A DNA stretch of 7,232 nucleotides from Gracilimonas sp031580945 (GTDB lineage: Bacteria > Bacteroidota > Rhodothermia > Balneolales > Balneolaceae). The notes beneath the pieces were generated by a model, which was given only the letters and a program-made list of their open reading frames with translations, made no database searches and had not been told where the DNA came from. A program made the translations under genes and the position numbers. Location: the NCBI GenBank assembly GCA_031580945.1, contig JAVLBT010000153.1, positions 1 to 7,232 on the forward strand, given 5' to 3'. This document shows positions 1-6,822 of the stretch, piece by piece (positions within the stretch are counted from its first letter, which is position 1; every line of letters begins with the position of its first letter).

Positions 1-62
1 CGATGCCCGGCTTGTTGGGCATTTCTTATACGTGTTAAATAATCTGCAATAGGATCAATCAT
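1..62 (-). CDS. rpsH: 30S ribosomal protein S8, N-terminal fragment (3' end outside the window)
   Basis: The ATG at 60-62 opens a frame of 20 complete codons reading MIDPIADYLTRIRNAQQAGH to the window edge. This is the highly conserved N-terminus of S8 (DPIAD.LTRIRNA), a primary 16S rRNA-binding protein of the 30S platform. An AAGGA lies 4 nt upstream, in the 18-nt gap after rpsN, and S8 is the expected gene after S14 in the spc order. The rest of the protein lies outside the window, so integrity cannot be judged. Confidence 0.95.
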   Translation of the reverse strand, partial: MIDPIADYLTRIRNAQQAGH

Positions 63-80
63 CGATTCCTTATTTAAATT

Positions 81-350
81 TTACCAGCTTGCTTTTCGTA
101 CACCGGGAATTTTACCCGCAAGGGCAAGCTCTCGGAATTTGATACGCGAAATACCATATTTGCCTACATAACCCCGGCTACGACCGGTAATACTGCAACG
201 ATTACGAACTCTGGTTGGGCTCGCATCGCGCGGTAATTTTTGCAGGCCTTCATAATCGCCAGCTTCTTTAAGCTTACGACGCTTCTCGGCGTACTTTTTT
301 ACAGTTTCTTTTCGTTTTTTATTGCGTGCTATCCAAGCTTTCTTAGCCAT
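81..350 (-). CDS. rpsN: 30S ribosomal protein S14, zinc-free (C-minus) type
   Basis: S14 is a late-assembling protein of the 30S head. The 89-residue product contains the N-terminal basic helix region, LPRDASPTRVRNRCSITGRS and the signature RGYVGKYGISRIKFRELA, and ends PGVRKASW. It has only one Cys, so the CxxC...CxxC zinc ribbon of the short S14 form is absent and the protein should not bind zinc. The 89-residue zinc-free form matches what I recall for Chlorobiota and relatives. The gap after rplE is 8 nt with no clear Shine-Dalgarno, so coupling is likely. The next gene, rpsH, starts 18 nt after the stop. Confidence 0.97.
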   Translation of the reverse strand: MAKKAWIARNKKRKETVKKYAEKRRKLKEAGDYEGLQKLPRDASPTRVRNRCSITGRSRGYVGKYGISRIKFRELALAGKIPGVRKASW

Positions 351-358
351 AATATCTG

Positions 359-910
359 TTAATTTCTTGTTTTGAATGGCATTCCAAAGTGCTTAAGCAG
401 AGCATAAGCTTCTTCATCCGTCTCGGCAGATGTCACAAATGTCACATCCATGCCGTGTACTTTACTAACTTTATCCGTGTCAATTTCCGGAAAGATCGTA
501 TGTTCTTTAATGCCCATGGTATAATTACCACGTCCATCAAAACTTTTATCCGGTACTCCCTGAAAATCTCGAGTTCTTGGCAGGGCCAAGTTGATCAATC
601 GATCCAGGAATTCATACATAATGCGTTGGCGTAAAGTAACTTTACAGCCAATTGGCATTCCTTCACGTAACTTAAAGTTAGAAATAGATTTTTTAGCCTT
701 TGTTGTAACTGGTTGTTGGCCAGTTATTGCGGCAACATTGTCTACAACCGTATCCAATAACTTTTTATCGGTTATAGCATCACCTACACCTACATTAATT
801 ACAATTTTGTCAAGTTTGGGTATGGCCATAGGGTTTTCATACTCAAACTCTTCGCGAAGCTTTTCGCGAATTTCTTCTTTGTATTCTGTATATAATCTTG
901 CTTCAGCCAT
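359..910 (-). CDS. rplE: 50S ribosomal protein L5
   Basis: L5 binds 5S rRNA, forms part of the central protuberance and contacts P-site tRNA. The 183-residue product shows the family pattern: MAIPKLDKIVINVGVGDA (28-45), ITGQQPVTTKAKKSISNFKL (62-81), CKVTLRQRIMYEFLDRL, ALPRTRDFQG, FDGRGNYTMGIKEHTIFPEI and a C-terminal EEAYALLKHFGMPF. The ATG at 910 is 15 nt after rplX; only a weak AAGAAG precedes it. In E. coli S8 represses the spc operon by binding mRNA at this gene's start. I could not identify a matching structure by eye, so that control is not claimed here. The rpsN start is 8 nt downstream. Confidence 0.98.
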   Translation of the reverse strand: MAEARLYTEYKEEIREKLREEFEYENPMAIPKLDKIVINVGVGDAITDKKLLDTVVDNVAAITGQQPVTTKAKKSISNFKLREGMPIGCKVTLRQRIMYEFLDRLINLALPRTRDFQGVPDKSFDGRGNYTMGIKEHTIFPEIDTDKVSKVHGMDVTFVTSAETDEEAYALLKHFGMPFKTRN

Positions 911-925
911 TGCTTCTTATCTGCG

Positions 926-1279
926 TTATTTGTCCAGCATTTCGCCACTTGTCTTCGCATAACGAACCCAACGGCCCTTGCCGTCTTCTTCAATTCGTTT
1001 GCGACCAACACGAGTGGGTTCGTCTGTTGTTGGATCTATGACCATAACATTTGAGATATGGACGGATCCTTCTTTTTTCAGACGTCCCCCTTGTGGGTTA
1101 TCCTGGGTTGGCTTTTCATGATGGGTTTTCATATTGATCCCTTCAACGAGCACACGCTCTTTTTTAGGGAAAACCATCAATACACGGCCTCTTTTACCTT
1201 TATCGTTACCGGCAATTACCAATACTTCATCGCCTTTTTTAACGTGTAATTTCTTTTGTTTGTTGAACCTGCGTGGCAT
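926..1279 (-). CDS. rplX: 50S ribosomal protein L24
   Basis: L24 is an assembly-initiating protein that binds the 5' domain of 23S rRNA. The 117-residue product has a KOW motif near the N-terminus (VKKGDEVLVIAGNDKGKRGR, 13-32), then VEGINMKTHHEKPTQDNPQG and the SVHISNVMVIDP block. It ends with the conserved RVGRKRIEEDGK followed by WVRYAKTSGEML. This is somewhat longer than the 104 residues of E. coli, mostly at the N-terminal basic stretch and C-terminus. AAGGA lies 7 nt before the ATG, in a 14-nt gap after rplN. The rplE start is 15 nt downstream. No odd codon use or disruption seen. Confidence 0.97.
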   Translation of the reverse strand: MPRRFNKQKKLHVKKGDEVLVIAGNDKGKRGRVLMVFPKKERVLVEGINMKTHHEKPTQDNPQGGRLKKEGSVHISNVMVIDPTTDEPTRVGRKRIEEDGKGRWVRYAKTSGEMLDK

Positions 1280-1293
1280 ACTCTAATCCTTTT

Positions 1294-1662
1294 TTAAAGT
1301 ACTTCCGGTGCAAGCGACACGATTCTCATGAAGCTTTTTTCACGAAGCTCTCTGGCCACCGGGCCAAAAATACGTGTACCTACCGGTTCTTGATCTTTGT
1401 TTATGATAACCGCAGCGTTTTCATCAAAACGGATATAACTTCCATCTCCTCTGCGGTATTCTTTCTTCGTTCGAACAATCACGGCTTTTACAACGTCACC
1501 TTTCTTAACGGTGCCGCCCGGGATTGCTGTTTTTACAGATGCGGAAATTAAATCGCCAATGCGTGCATATCTTCTTCTGGAATCTCCAAGAACTTTAATA
1601 CACATCAGCTTCCTGGCGCCGCTGTTATCTGCTACATTTAATGTCGTTTGAGTTTGGATCAT
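1294..1662 (-). CDS. rplN: 50S ribosomal protein L14
   Basis: L14 lies on the subunit interface, takes part in intersubunit bridges and in many bacteria is the docking point of the silencing factor RsfS. The product is exactly 122 residues, the commonest length of the family. It carries MIQTQTTLNVADNSGARKLM at the start, the family signature around 60-87 (VIVRTKKEYRRGDGSYIRFD, then ENAAV) and the C-terminal GTRIFGPVARELR. A good Shine-Dalgarno (TTAGGA, 7-nt spacer) precedes the ATG. It is the first gene of the spc-type block in E. coli terms. The rplX start follows 14 nt after its stop. Confidence 0.98.
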   Translation of the reverse strand: MIQTQTTLNVADNSGARKLMCIKVLGDSRRRYARIGDLISASVKTAIPGGTVKKGDVVKAVIVRTKKEYRRGDGSYIRFDENAAVIINKDQEPVGTRIFGPVARELREKSFMRIVSLAPEVL

Positions 1663-1686
1663 CGCTAATTCCTAATGCTCTATTCG

Positions 1687-1950
1687 TTACTTAGCTTTTT
1701 CGACGATTTCAACTAATCGCCATGATTTACGCTTTGAAAGTGGGCGAGTTGACATAATCTGTACAGTATCGCCTACATTGGCATCGTTATTTTCATCGTG
1801 TGCCATATATTTCGTTGTTTTGGTAATATATTTTCCATAAATGGAATGCTTTACCTTACGATCTACTGCAACCGTGATGCTTTTATCCATGCTGTTACTC
1901 ACAACACGACCAATTCGTTCTCTTCTTCGGGCTCTTTCTACTTGTGCCAT
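1687..1950 (-). CDS. rpsQ: 30S ribosomal protein S17
   Basis: S17 is a primary 16S rRNA-binding protein of the 30S body with an OB fold. The 87-residue product contains RRRERIGRVVSNSMDKSITV (8-27), VDRKVKHSIYGKYITKTTKY, the signature VGDTVQIMSTRPLSKRKSWR (60-79) and a C-terminal LVEIVEKAK. The ATG has AAGGA seven bases upstream in a 17-nt gap after rpmC. The next gene, rplN, follows after 24 nt, the widest gap in the window and the usual boundary between the S10 and spc transcription units in E. coli. I see no terminator or promoter in it, so the two blocks appear joined here. Confidence 0.97.
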   Translation of the reverse strand: MAQVERARRRERIGRVVSNSMDKSITVAVDRKVKHSIYGKYITKTTKYMAHDENNDANVGDTVQIMSTRPLSKRKSWRLVEIVEKAK

Positions 1951-1967
1951 AATTAATTCCTTATTGC

Positions 1968-2165
1968 TTATTCCGCACTACTTTTTTCATTAATAATTGT
2001 CTCTAAACGAGCAACTTCTCTACGATGATTTTTTAATCTTGCAGGATTCTCTAACTGTCCTGTCACTGATTTTGAGAACCGTAGATTTTGTAGTACATCC
2101 CGCTCGTCTTTAAGTCGAGCATTTAATTCAGTAAGTGTCAAATCTCTTAATTCATGTGCTTTCAT
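1968..2165 (-). CDS. rpmC: 50S ribosomal protein L29
   Basis: L29 is a small two-helix protein near the exit tunnel, next to L23. The 65-residue product fits the family: MKAHELRDLTLTELNARLKD forms the first helix. The second contains the signature LRFSKSVTGQLENPARLKNH, then RREVARLETIINE. There is no sign of truncation. It starts 4 nt after rplP with a strong GGAGG site in the end of that gene, and lies 17 nt before rpsQ. L16-L29-S17 adjacency is one of the most conserved in bacterial ribosomal operons and supports the call for this short gene. Confidence 0.96.
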   Translation of the reverse strand: MKAHELRDLTLTELNARLKDERDVLQNLRFSKSVTGQLENPARLKNHRREVARLETIINEKSSAE

Positions 2166-2169
2166 CAGA

Positions 2170-2592
2170 TCATCCTCCCTGGTAATCTCTACGGACTACA
2201 AATTTTGTCTTGATCGGCAGCTTGTGAGCAGCTCGCCTTAATGCTTCTCTGGCTCGTTCTTCATTAACTCCAGCGATTTCAAATAAAATACGACCGGGCT
2301 TTACCACAGCTACCCAATGGTCCAATGCACCTTTACCTTTACCCATACGGGTTTCAGCGGGTTTGCTTGTCATAGGTCGATCTGGGAAGATTCGAATAAA
2401 TGTTTGACCGTCTCGCTGCAATGAACGTGCAATTGCGATACGACATGCTTCAATTTGGCGTGAAGTAATAAACTTAGGCTCCATTGCCTTCAATCCGAAA
2501 TCACCAAAGTTTATAACATGGCCGCGCTGTGAATTACCTTTCAGCTTGTCGCGATGAACACGGCGTCTCTGAACTCGTTTTGGTTCTAACAT
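2170..2592 (-). CDS. rplP: 50S ribosomal protein L16
   Basis: L16 binds 23S and 5S rRNA near the A-site tRNA elbow and is required late in 50S maturation. The 140-residue product starts MLEPKRVQRRRVHRDKLKG. It continues through GHVINFGDFGLKAMEP, IEACRIAIARSLQR and FIRIFPDRPMTSKP to the signature RMGKGKG (82-88). The Arg aligned with E. coli Arg81, which is hydroxylated there by a dioxygenase, is present as Arg82; whether it is modified here is unknown. The C-terminus LPIKTKFVVRRDYQGG is typical apart from the final few residues. The ATG comes 19 nt after rpsC with no strong Shine-Dalgarno. The last codons of this gene hold the Shine-Dalgarno of rpmC, which starts 4 nt after the stop. Confidence 0.98.
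   Translation of the reverse strand: MLEPKRVQRRRVHRDKLKGNSQRGHVINFGDFGLKAMEPKFITSRQIEACRIAIARSLQRDGQTFIRIFPDRPMTSKPAETRMGKGKGALDHWVAVVKPGRILFEIAGVNEERAREALRRAAHKLPIKTKFVVRRDYQGG
2174..2178 (-). promoter_or_regulatory. Strong Shine-Dalgarno of rpmC encoded by the last codons of rplP
   Basis: The minus strand reads GGGAGG just before the rplP TGA, so the Gly-Gly codons ending L16 double as a full GGAGG site 8 nt before the rpmC ATG. It is the strongest ribosome-binding site seen in the window. Confidence 0.8.
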
Positions 2593-2611
2593 CGTTTCTA
2601 ATTAACTGTTT

Positions 2612-3361
2612 TTATGATCGATTTCTGTTTCTACTGCGACGTCGGCTTCTTCGCCCTTTGTCGTCACGGCCTCTGCCACCTTTTCCTCTCGAGTCAGAAT
2701 CTCTGCCTGACTGAGTACCTGGTGTCAAGTCTACATCACCAATAATTTCACCTTTAAAGATCCAAACCGTAACTCCAATTGACCCATAAATGGTATTCGA
2801 CGTAGATAATGCGTAATCAATATCTGCCCGTAATGTATGCAGTGGGATTTGTCCTTCTTTGTACTGTTCTGTTCGAGCCATTTCAGCTCCACCTAAACGA
2901 CCGGCACAACGAACTTTTATTCCTTTAGCACCCATTCTCATAGCCGATGATATTGCAGTCTTCATTGCTCGTCTGAATGACACACGGGCCTGAAGTTGTT
3001 GTGCAATATTTTGGGCTACTAAACTGGCATCCAGCTCTGGGCGCTTAATTTCACTTACATTAATCTGTACTTCTTTGCTGGTTATTTTCTTCAACTCTTC
3101 ACGAAGTAATTCTATTTGCTCACCACCTTTACCGATGATCACACCGGGACGGCTTGTTCTGAGCGTTAGAAGAATACGCTTTGGAGTTCTTTCAATAATC
3201 ACATTCGAAAGTCCGCCGTTGCGAAGTCTTGTATGCAAATACTCGCGAAGTTTTTCGTCTTCGATAATCAGGGAAGGTTGATTTTCTTCAGAAAACCAGT
3301 TGGATTCCCATCCGCGAATAATGCCTAATCTAAAACCAGTTGGATTTGTTTTCTGTCCCAA
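2612..3361 (-). CDS. rpsC: 30S ribosomal protein S3 with a long Arg-rich C-terminal tail
   Basis: S3 sits on the 30S head at the mRNA entry channel and, with S4 and S5, gives the ribosome mRNA-unwinding ability. The 249-residue protein opens with GQKTNPTGFRLGI and has a KH type II domain with the GKGG loop at 77-80. The conserved FRRAMK (129-134) contains the Arg/Lys residues tied to helicase activity in E. coli. The C-terminal domain includes GRLGGAEMART and IPLHTLRADIDYA. After about residue 213 comes a low-complexity tail of about 36 residues rich in Arg, Gly, Ser and Asp. The start codon is TTG at 3359-3361: homology begins there and no alternative start occurs between it and the upstream rplV stop. 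No Shine-Dalgarno is visible in the 12-nt gap. Identity is secure; the tail is disordered by inference. Confidence 0.97.
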   Translation of the reverse strand: MGQKTNPTGFRLGIIRGWESNWFSEENQPSLIIEDEKLREYLHTRLRNGGLSNVIIERTPKRILLTLRTSRPGVIIGKGGEQIELLREELKKITSKEVQINVSEIKRPELDASLVAQNIAQQLQARVSFRRAMKTAISSAMRMGAKGIKVRCAGRLGGAEMARTEQYKEGQIPLHTLRADIDYALSTSNTIYGSIGVTVWIFKGEIIGDVDLTPGTQSGRDSDSRGKGGRGRDDKGRRSRRRSRNRNRS

Positions 3362-3373
3362 AGTATTGTTCGT

Positions 3374-3748
3374 TTAATTTACACTTTCTTGATTACGCTT
3401 GGCCACTTTTACTGTGATGTGGCTAGATCGCTTGTTGATTCGGTGTGCACGGCCCATTGGAGCAGGTTGAATGCGCTTCAGGGTTACACCCTCATCAACA
3501 TAAATTTCTTTGATATATATATCTTCATTATCGAAACGCTCTTCCTGAAATTTATCTCTCAGGTTAGCAGCTGCAGATTTAACTACTTTAATAACATCTT
3601 CTGATGCAGCCTGCTTTGTGAATTCTAACGTCTTCAGCGCTTCTTCTACTGATTTTCCACGTACTACATCAACCACAAGGCGAACCTTACGGGGTGCTTT
3701 TCTTAAATGCTTTTGTACGGCTCGTGCTTCTAATACTGGAGTATCCAT
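3374..3748 (-). CDS. rplV: 50S ribosomal protein L22
   Basis: L22 interacts with all domains of 23S rRNA; its beta-hairpin lines the exit tunnel opposite L4 and is a known site of macrolide-resistance changes. The product is 124 residues, somewhat longer than the 110 of E. coli, with a short extra N-terminus (MDTPVLEARA) and a C-terminal KRNQESVN. Diagnostic parts are APRKVRLVVDVVRGKSVEEA (18-37), the helix with SAAANL (58-63) and the hairpin EGVTLKRIQPAPMGRAHRIN (86-105) followed by KRSSHITV. The gap after rpsS is 18 nt, with only weak purine stretches (ACGGA, AAGAG) before the ATG. The next gene, rpsC, starts 12 nt after its stop. Confidence 0.97.
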   Translation of the reverse strand: MDTPVLEARAVQKHLRKAPRKVRLVVDVVRGKSVEEALKTLEFTKQAASEDVIKVVKSAAANLRDKFQEERFDNEDIYIKEIYVDEGVTLKRIQPAPMGRAHRINKRSSHITVKVAKRNQESVN

Positions 3749-3766
3749 CTCTTAAATCCGTTTAAA

Positions 3767-4039
3767 TTATTTAGCTGCTTTTTTTAATGGATGACCACGA
3801 AATGTTCTTGTAGGTGCAAATTCACCTAATTTATGGCCTACCATGTTTTCAGTTATAAAGACAGGGATAAATTGTTTACCGTTATGGACAGCAAGTGTTA
3901 ATCCAATAAAATCAGGAGTAACCATAGAACTTCGAGACCAGGTTTTGATCACTTTCTTACTTCCACTTTCTTGTGCAGCATCAATTTTACGCTGCAGCTT
4001 ATAGTAAACAAAAGGCCCTTTTTTCAGTGAGCGTGGCAT
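3767..4039 (-). CDS. rpsS: 30S ribosomal protein S19
   Basis: S19 is a protein of the 30S head that pairs with S13 near the A site and contacts the 50S subunit through bridges. The 90-residue product has the standard MPRSLKKGPF opening and the core KKVIKTWSRSSMVTPDFIG. The family signature follows (VHNGKQFIPVFITENMVGHK, then LGEFAPTRTFRGH), and the protein finishes with KKAAK. The ATG follows rplB by 10 nt with no recognisable Shine-Dalgarno (the preceding bases are AATCGTAACGT), so coupling to rplB is probable. Length and sequence are entirely ordinary. Confidence 0.98.
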   Translation of the reverse strand: MPRSLKKGPFVYYKLQRKIDAAQESGSKKVIKTWSRSSMVTPDFIGLTLAVHNGKQFIPVFITENMVGHKLGEFAPTRTFRGHPLKKAAK

Positions 4040-4049
4040 ACGTTACGAT

Positions 4050-4883
<834 letters not shown>

Positions 4884-4896
4884 GATTCTCTAATTC

Positions 4897-5184
4897 TTAA
4901 ATTTCAGCAAAGAAATCGATTTCGCCTTCTTTGATTGTTACAATGGCTTTTTTCCAAACTTTTGTTCGTCCACCCTGATATCCACTTCGAGTGTAGCGCC
5001 CTTTTGGTTTGGATGGCATGATAGCCGTATTCACTTTTGCCACTTTTACACCCGGATAAATAGATTCTACTTCTTTTTTTATCTCAGGCTTAGTTGCGCT
5101 TTTTGCAACTTCAAATGTGTACTTATTTTCTTCTTGAAGGCGGCTTAGCTTTTCTGTTATAACAGGTTTAATAATTACACTCAT
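4897..5184 (-). CDS. rplW: 50S ribosomal protein L23
   Basis: L23 sits at the mouth of the exit tunnel, where it forms the docking site for trigger factor and signal recognition particle. The 95-residue product has the family layout: N-terminal IIKPVITEKLSRLQEENKYTFEVA, then ATKPEIKKEVESIYPGVKVAKVNT, a basic loop (KPKGRYTRSGYQGGRTKVWKK) and a final strand AIVTIKEGEIDFFAEI. Glu17, within EKLSRLQEE, lies in the region where E. coli L23 has its Glu18 contact for trigger factor, but I cannot align it exactly. The start ATG overlaps the rplD stop as ATGA, and an AGAGG lies 7 nt upstream. The gap to rplB is 13 nt. Nothing unusual in length or composition. Confidence 0.97.
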   Translation of the reverse strand: MSVIIKPVITEKLSRLQEENKYTFEVAKSATKPEIKKEVESIYPGVKVAKVNTAIMPSKPKGRYTRSGYQGGRTKVWKKAIVTIKEGEIDFFAEI

Positions 5185-5831
5185 GCTGCAGCCTCTTCAT
5201 TTTTTGGTTCAATACTGTTTTCAAGTCCTTCAACAGCACTTTCTTGTAGAATAACTACATCTGCATTCATGATCTCATAAGTCGTTGGCTTGTAAGATTC
5301 CAGCACATAAACGCCAGGAATATTCCGGGCGGACTTATAGATGTTACTTTCCGTTTCTGCAGTTAAGATCAATGCTTTTTTTCCTGATGCATTAAGGGCA
5401 CCAAGTAGATCAGCAATTTTTGCTGTTTTAGGTTCATCATATGTAAAATCTTCTACTACAATGATCCCTTCGTTAGCTGCTTTCAATGATAATGCAGACT
5501 TACGGGCAAGCTGTCGAGTCTTTTTGTTCAGTTTAAAACCATAATCTCTTGGCTTGGGGCCGAAAACTGTGCCTCCTTTGCGAAGCAGAGGTGATTTAAT
5601 ATCTCCTCTTCGAGCATTACCGGTACCTTTTTGTCGGTACATCTTCTTTGTGCTTCCGGTAACTTCACTTCGTTCTTTCGTTTTAGCAGTACCTTGCCTT
5701 TTGTTTGCTAAGTGACGGCGAACATCTTCGTATAACACAACTTCATTTGGCTCTACTCCAAAGATCGTATCGCTCAGCTCAGCTGACTTACTGCTTTTAC
5801 TTCCGTCTATTTTATATATATCTACTTTCAT
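5181..5831 (-). CDS. rplD: 50S ribosomal protein L4
   Basis: L4 binds domain I of 23S rRNA and its long loop lines the narrow part of the peptide exit tunnel. In this 216-residue protein the loop is roughly residues 45-100, with the conserved blocks EVTGSTKKMYRQKGTGNARR and KSPLLRKGGTVFGPKPRDY. The globular part follows (ALSLKAANEGIIVVEDF, KALILTAE, NADVVILQ). It ends in an acidic, Ala-rich tail (about residues 201-216) that is slightly longer than in E. coli L4. The ATG is 2 nt after the rplC stop and I see no Shine-Dalgarno in the preceding 15 bases, so initiation probably depends on ribosomes ending rplC. In E. coli L4 also represses its own operon through the S10 leader, but no leader precedes rpsJ here. 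Its stop overlaps the rplW start by 4 nt. Confidence 0.97.
   Translation of the reverse strand: MKVDIYKIDGSKSSKSAELSDTIFGVEPNEVVLYEDVRRHLANKRQGTAKTKERSEVTGSTKKMYRQKGTGNARRGDIKSPLLRKGGTVFGPKPRDYGFKLNKKTRQLARKSALSLKAANEGIIVVEDFTYDEPKTAKIADLLGALNASGKKALILTAETESNIYKSARNIPGVYVLESYKPTTYEIMNADVVILQESAVEGLENSIEPKNEEAAA
5192..5196 (-). promoter_or_regulatory. Shine-Dalgarno of rplW inside the end of rplD
   Basis: AGAGG on the minus strand lies 7 nt before the rplW ATG and encodes the Glu-Glu part of the rplD C-terminal tail. It supports the start chosen for rplW at the ATGA overlap (5181-5184). Confidence 0.6.
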
Positions 5832-5833
5832 GA

Positions 5834-6475
5834 TTAGTTCAGAACAGACGTTTTATTATGAATTTCTACGTATCCGCCTTTTGAACCTGGTACTGATCCC
5901 GTGACCAACATCAAGTTGGAGTCTTCCAGGATCTTAGCAACGTTAAGATTCTTGATCTTAACTCGTTCGTTACCAGATTGTCCAGCCATCCTCATTCCCT
6001 TAAATACTTTTGAGGGATCTGATGCATTACCAATAGCACCCGGTGCTCTCATTCTGTTATGCTGACCGTGCGTTGCATCACCAACACCAGAGAAATTGTG
6101 GCGTTTTACAACACCTGTGAATCCATGACCTTTTGAAATGCCAACAACATCAACTGTATCACCTACAGTAAATACGTCGCTTATGGTCAGCTCATCTCCA
6201 ATTTCAAGTCCTTCAGGGAGATAATCTCTAAATTCTACTACCTGATACTTCGGACTAACTCCGGCCTTTTTAAAATGACCGTTTACGGCTTTACTTACAT
6301 TTTTTTCTTTACGATCAAATGAAGCTAACTGAACGGCATTATAGCCATCCGTTTCTTCAGTCTTGATCTGGGTAATGGAACAAGGTTCAATTTCAATAAC
6401 AGTAACCGGAACATTTCGGCCATTGTTATCAAACACGCTTGTCATACCAATTTTTTTTCCAATCAAACCACTCAT
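5834..6475 (-). CDS. rplC: 50S ribosomal protein L3
   Basis: L3 is an early-assembly 50S protein that binds 23S rRNA and reaches towards the peptidyl-transferase centre. The 213-residue product begins MSGLIGKKIGMTSVF, the standard L3 opening. It carries the conserved central extension around residues 114-165 (SKGHGFTGVVKRHNF, DATHG, RAPGAIG, KVFKGMRMAGQ). The ATG at 6475 has AAGGA about 10 nt upstream. The E. coli protein is methylated by PrmB on a Gln in this extension; the matching segment here (GNASDP, residues 149-154) has no Gln, so that modification is not expected. An A8 run in the mRNA at 6451-6458 encodes part of GKKIG and is in frame. The stop lies only 2 nt before the rplD start, implying translational coupling. 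Confidence 0.98.
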   Translation of the reverse strand: MSGLIGKKIGMTSVFDNNGRNVPVTVIEIEPCSITQIKTEETDGYNAVQLASFDRKEKNVSKAVNGHFKKAGVSPKYQVVEFRDYLPEGLEIGDELTISDVFTVGDTVDVVGISKGHGFTGVVKRHNFSGVGDATHGQHNRMRAPGAIGNASDPSKVFKGMRMAGQSGNERVKIKNLNVAKILEDSNLMLVTGSVPGSKGGYVEIHNKTSVLN

Positions 6476-6498
6476 CGTGTTCTGGTCCTTTTAATCTT

Positions 6499-6810
6499 CT
6501 ATACTTTAATTTCTACGTCAACACCAGAAGGTAATTCCAGCTTCATTAACGCATCCACGGTTTGTGAACCTGTTGAAAGAATATCGATCAAACGCTTGTG
6601 AGAGCGATATTCAAACTGTTCGCGGGATTTTTTATCCACAAATACAGATTTATTAACCGTAATGATACTCTTACGAGTGGGCAATGGTATCGGTCCTGAC
6701 ACTACTGCTCCTGTTGATTTCACAGTCTGGATAATCTTTTCTGCAGATTTATCTATCAAATTGTGATCGTAAGATTTTAATTTGATTCTGATTTTTTGTT
6801 GTGTTGCCAC
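6499..6810 (-). CDS. rpsJ: 30S ribosomal protein S10
   Basis: S10 belongs to the head of the 30S subunit and, in well-studied bacteria, also joins NusB in transcription antitermination complexes. At 103 residues it has the usual family length. The N-terminus (KIRIKLKSYDHNLID) and the central loop motif GPIPLPTRK are diagnostic, and the C-terminus ends with VDALMKLELPSGVDVEIKV. The start codon is GTG, not ATG, supported by an AAGGA seven bases upstream and by homology beginning within a few residues of it. It follows tuf by 10 nt and precedes rplC by 23 nt. There is no space for the long 5' leader that carries L4-dependent control of the S10 operon in E. coli, so such control at this position is unlikely. 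GC-ending codons are about one third by hand count, in sharp contrast to the adjacent tuf. Confidence 0.98.
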   Translation of the reverse strand: MATQQKIRIKLKSYDHNLIDKSAEKIIQTVKSTGAVVSGPIPLPTRKSIITVNKSVFVDKKSREQFEYRSHKRLIDILSTGSQTVDALMKLELPSGVDVEIKV

Positions 6811-6817
6811 GATCAGA

Positions 6818-6822
6818 TCCTT
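6818..6822 (-). promoter_or_regulatory. Shine-Dalgarno of rpsJ, overlapping the tuf stop codon
   Basis: On the minus strand AAGGA overlaps the last two bases of the tuf TAA and lies 7 nt before a GTG. No ATG, GTG or TTG lies in frame between this GTG and the nearest upstream in-frame stop, so the site fixes GTG at 6808-6810 as the rpsJ start. The overlap also suggests that ribosomes ending tuf could help initiate rpsJ. Confidence 0.75.

Noticed and set aside
3..22. Inverted repeat ATGCCC/GGGCAT with an 8-nt loop, resembling a small hairpin
   Set aside because: It lies within the conserved rpsH coding sequence, has only a 6-bp stem and is not followed by a T-run on the transcribed strand. A terminator or regulatory role is not supported.
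389..962. Overlapping plus-strand open frames of 81 and 123 codons opposite rplE
   Set aside because: They lie antisense to the strongly conserved L5 gene, resemble no family I know, and have no ribosome-binding site or gene context. They are shadows of the real gene.
799..1011. Minus-strand open frame of 70 codons across the rplX-rplE junction
   Set aside because: It is out of frame with both L24 and L5, whose reading frames are certain, and it has no recognisable protein features.
1273..1551. Plus-strand open frame of 92 codons opposite rplN
   Set aside because: Antisense to the invariant L14 gene and without recognisable features. The same holds for the other plus-strand frames near 1058-1249, 2529-2714, 3075-3281, 3389-3604, 3973-4197, 4462-4701 and 5341-5544.
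6451..6458. A8 run in rplC mRNA as a possible slippage or frameshift site
   Set aside because: The reading frame continues correctly on both sides, the run encodes the conserved GKKIG of L3, and there is no overlapping alternative frame of interest.
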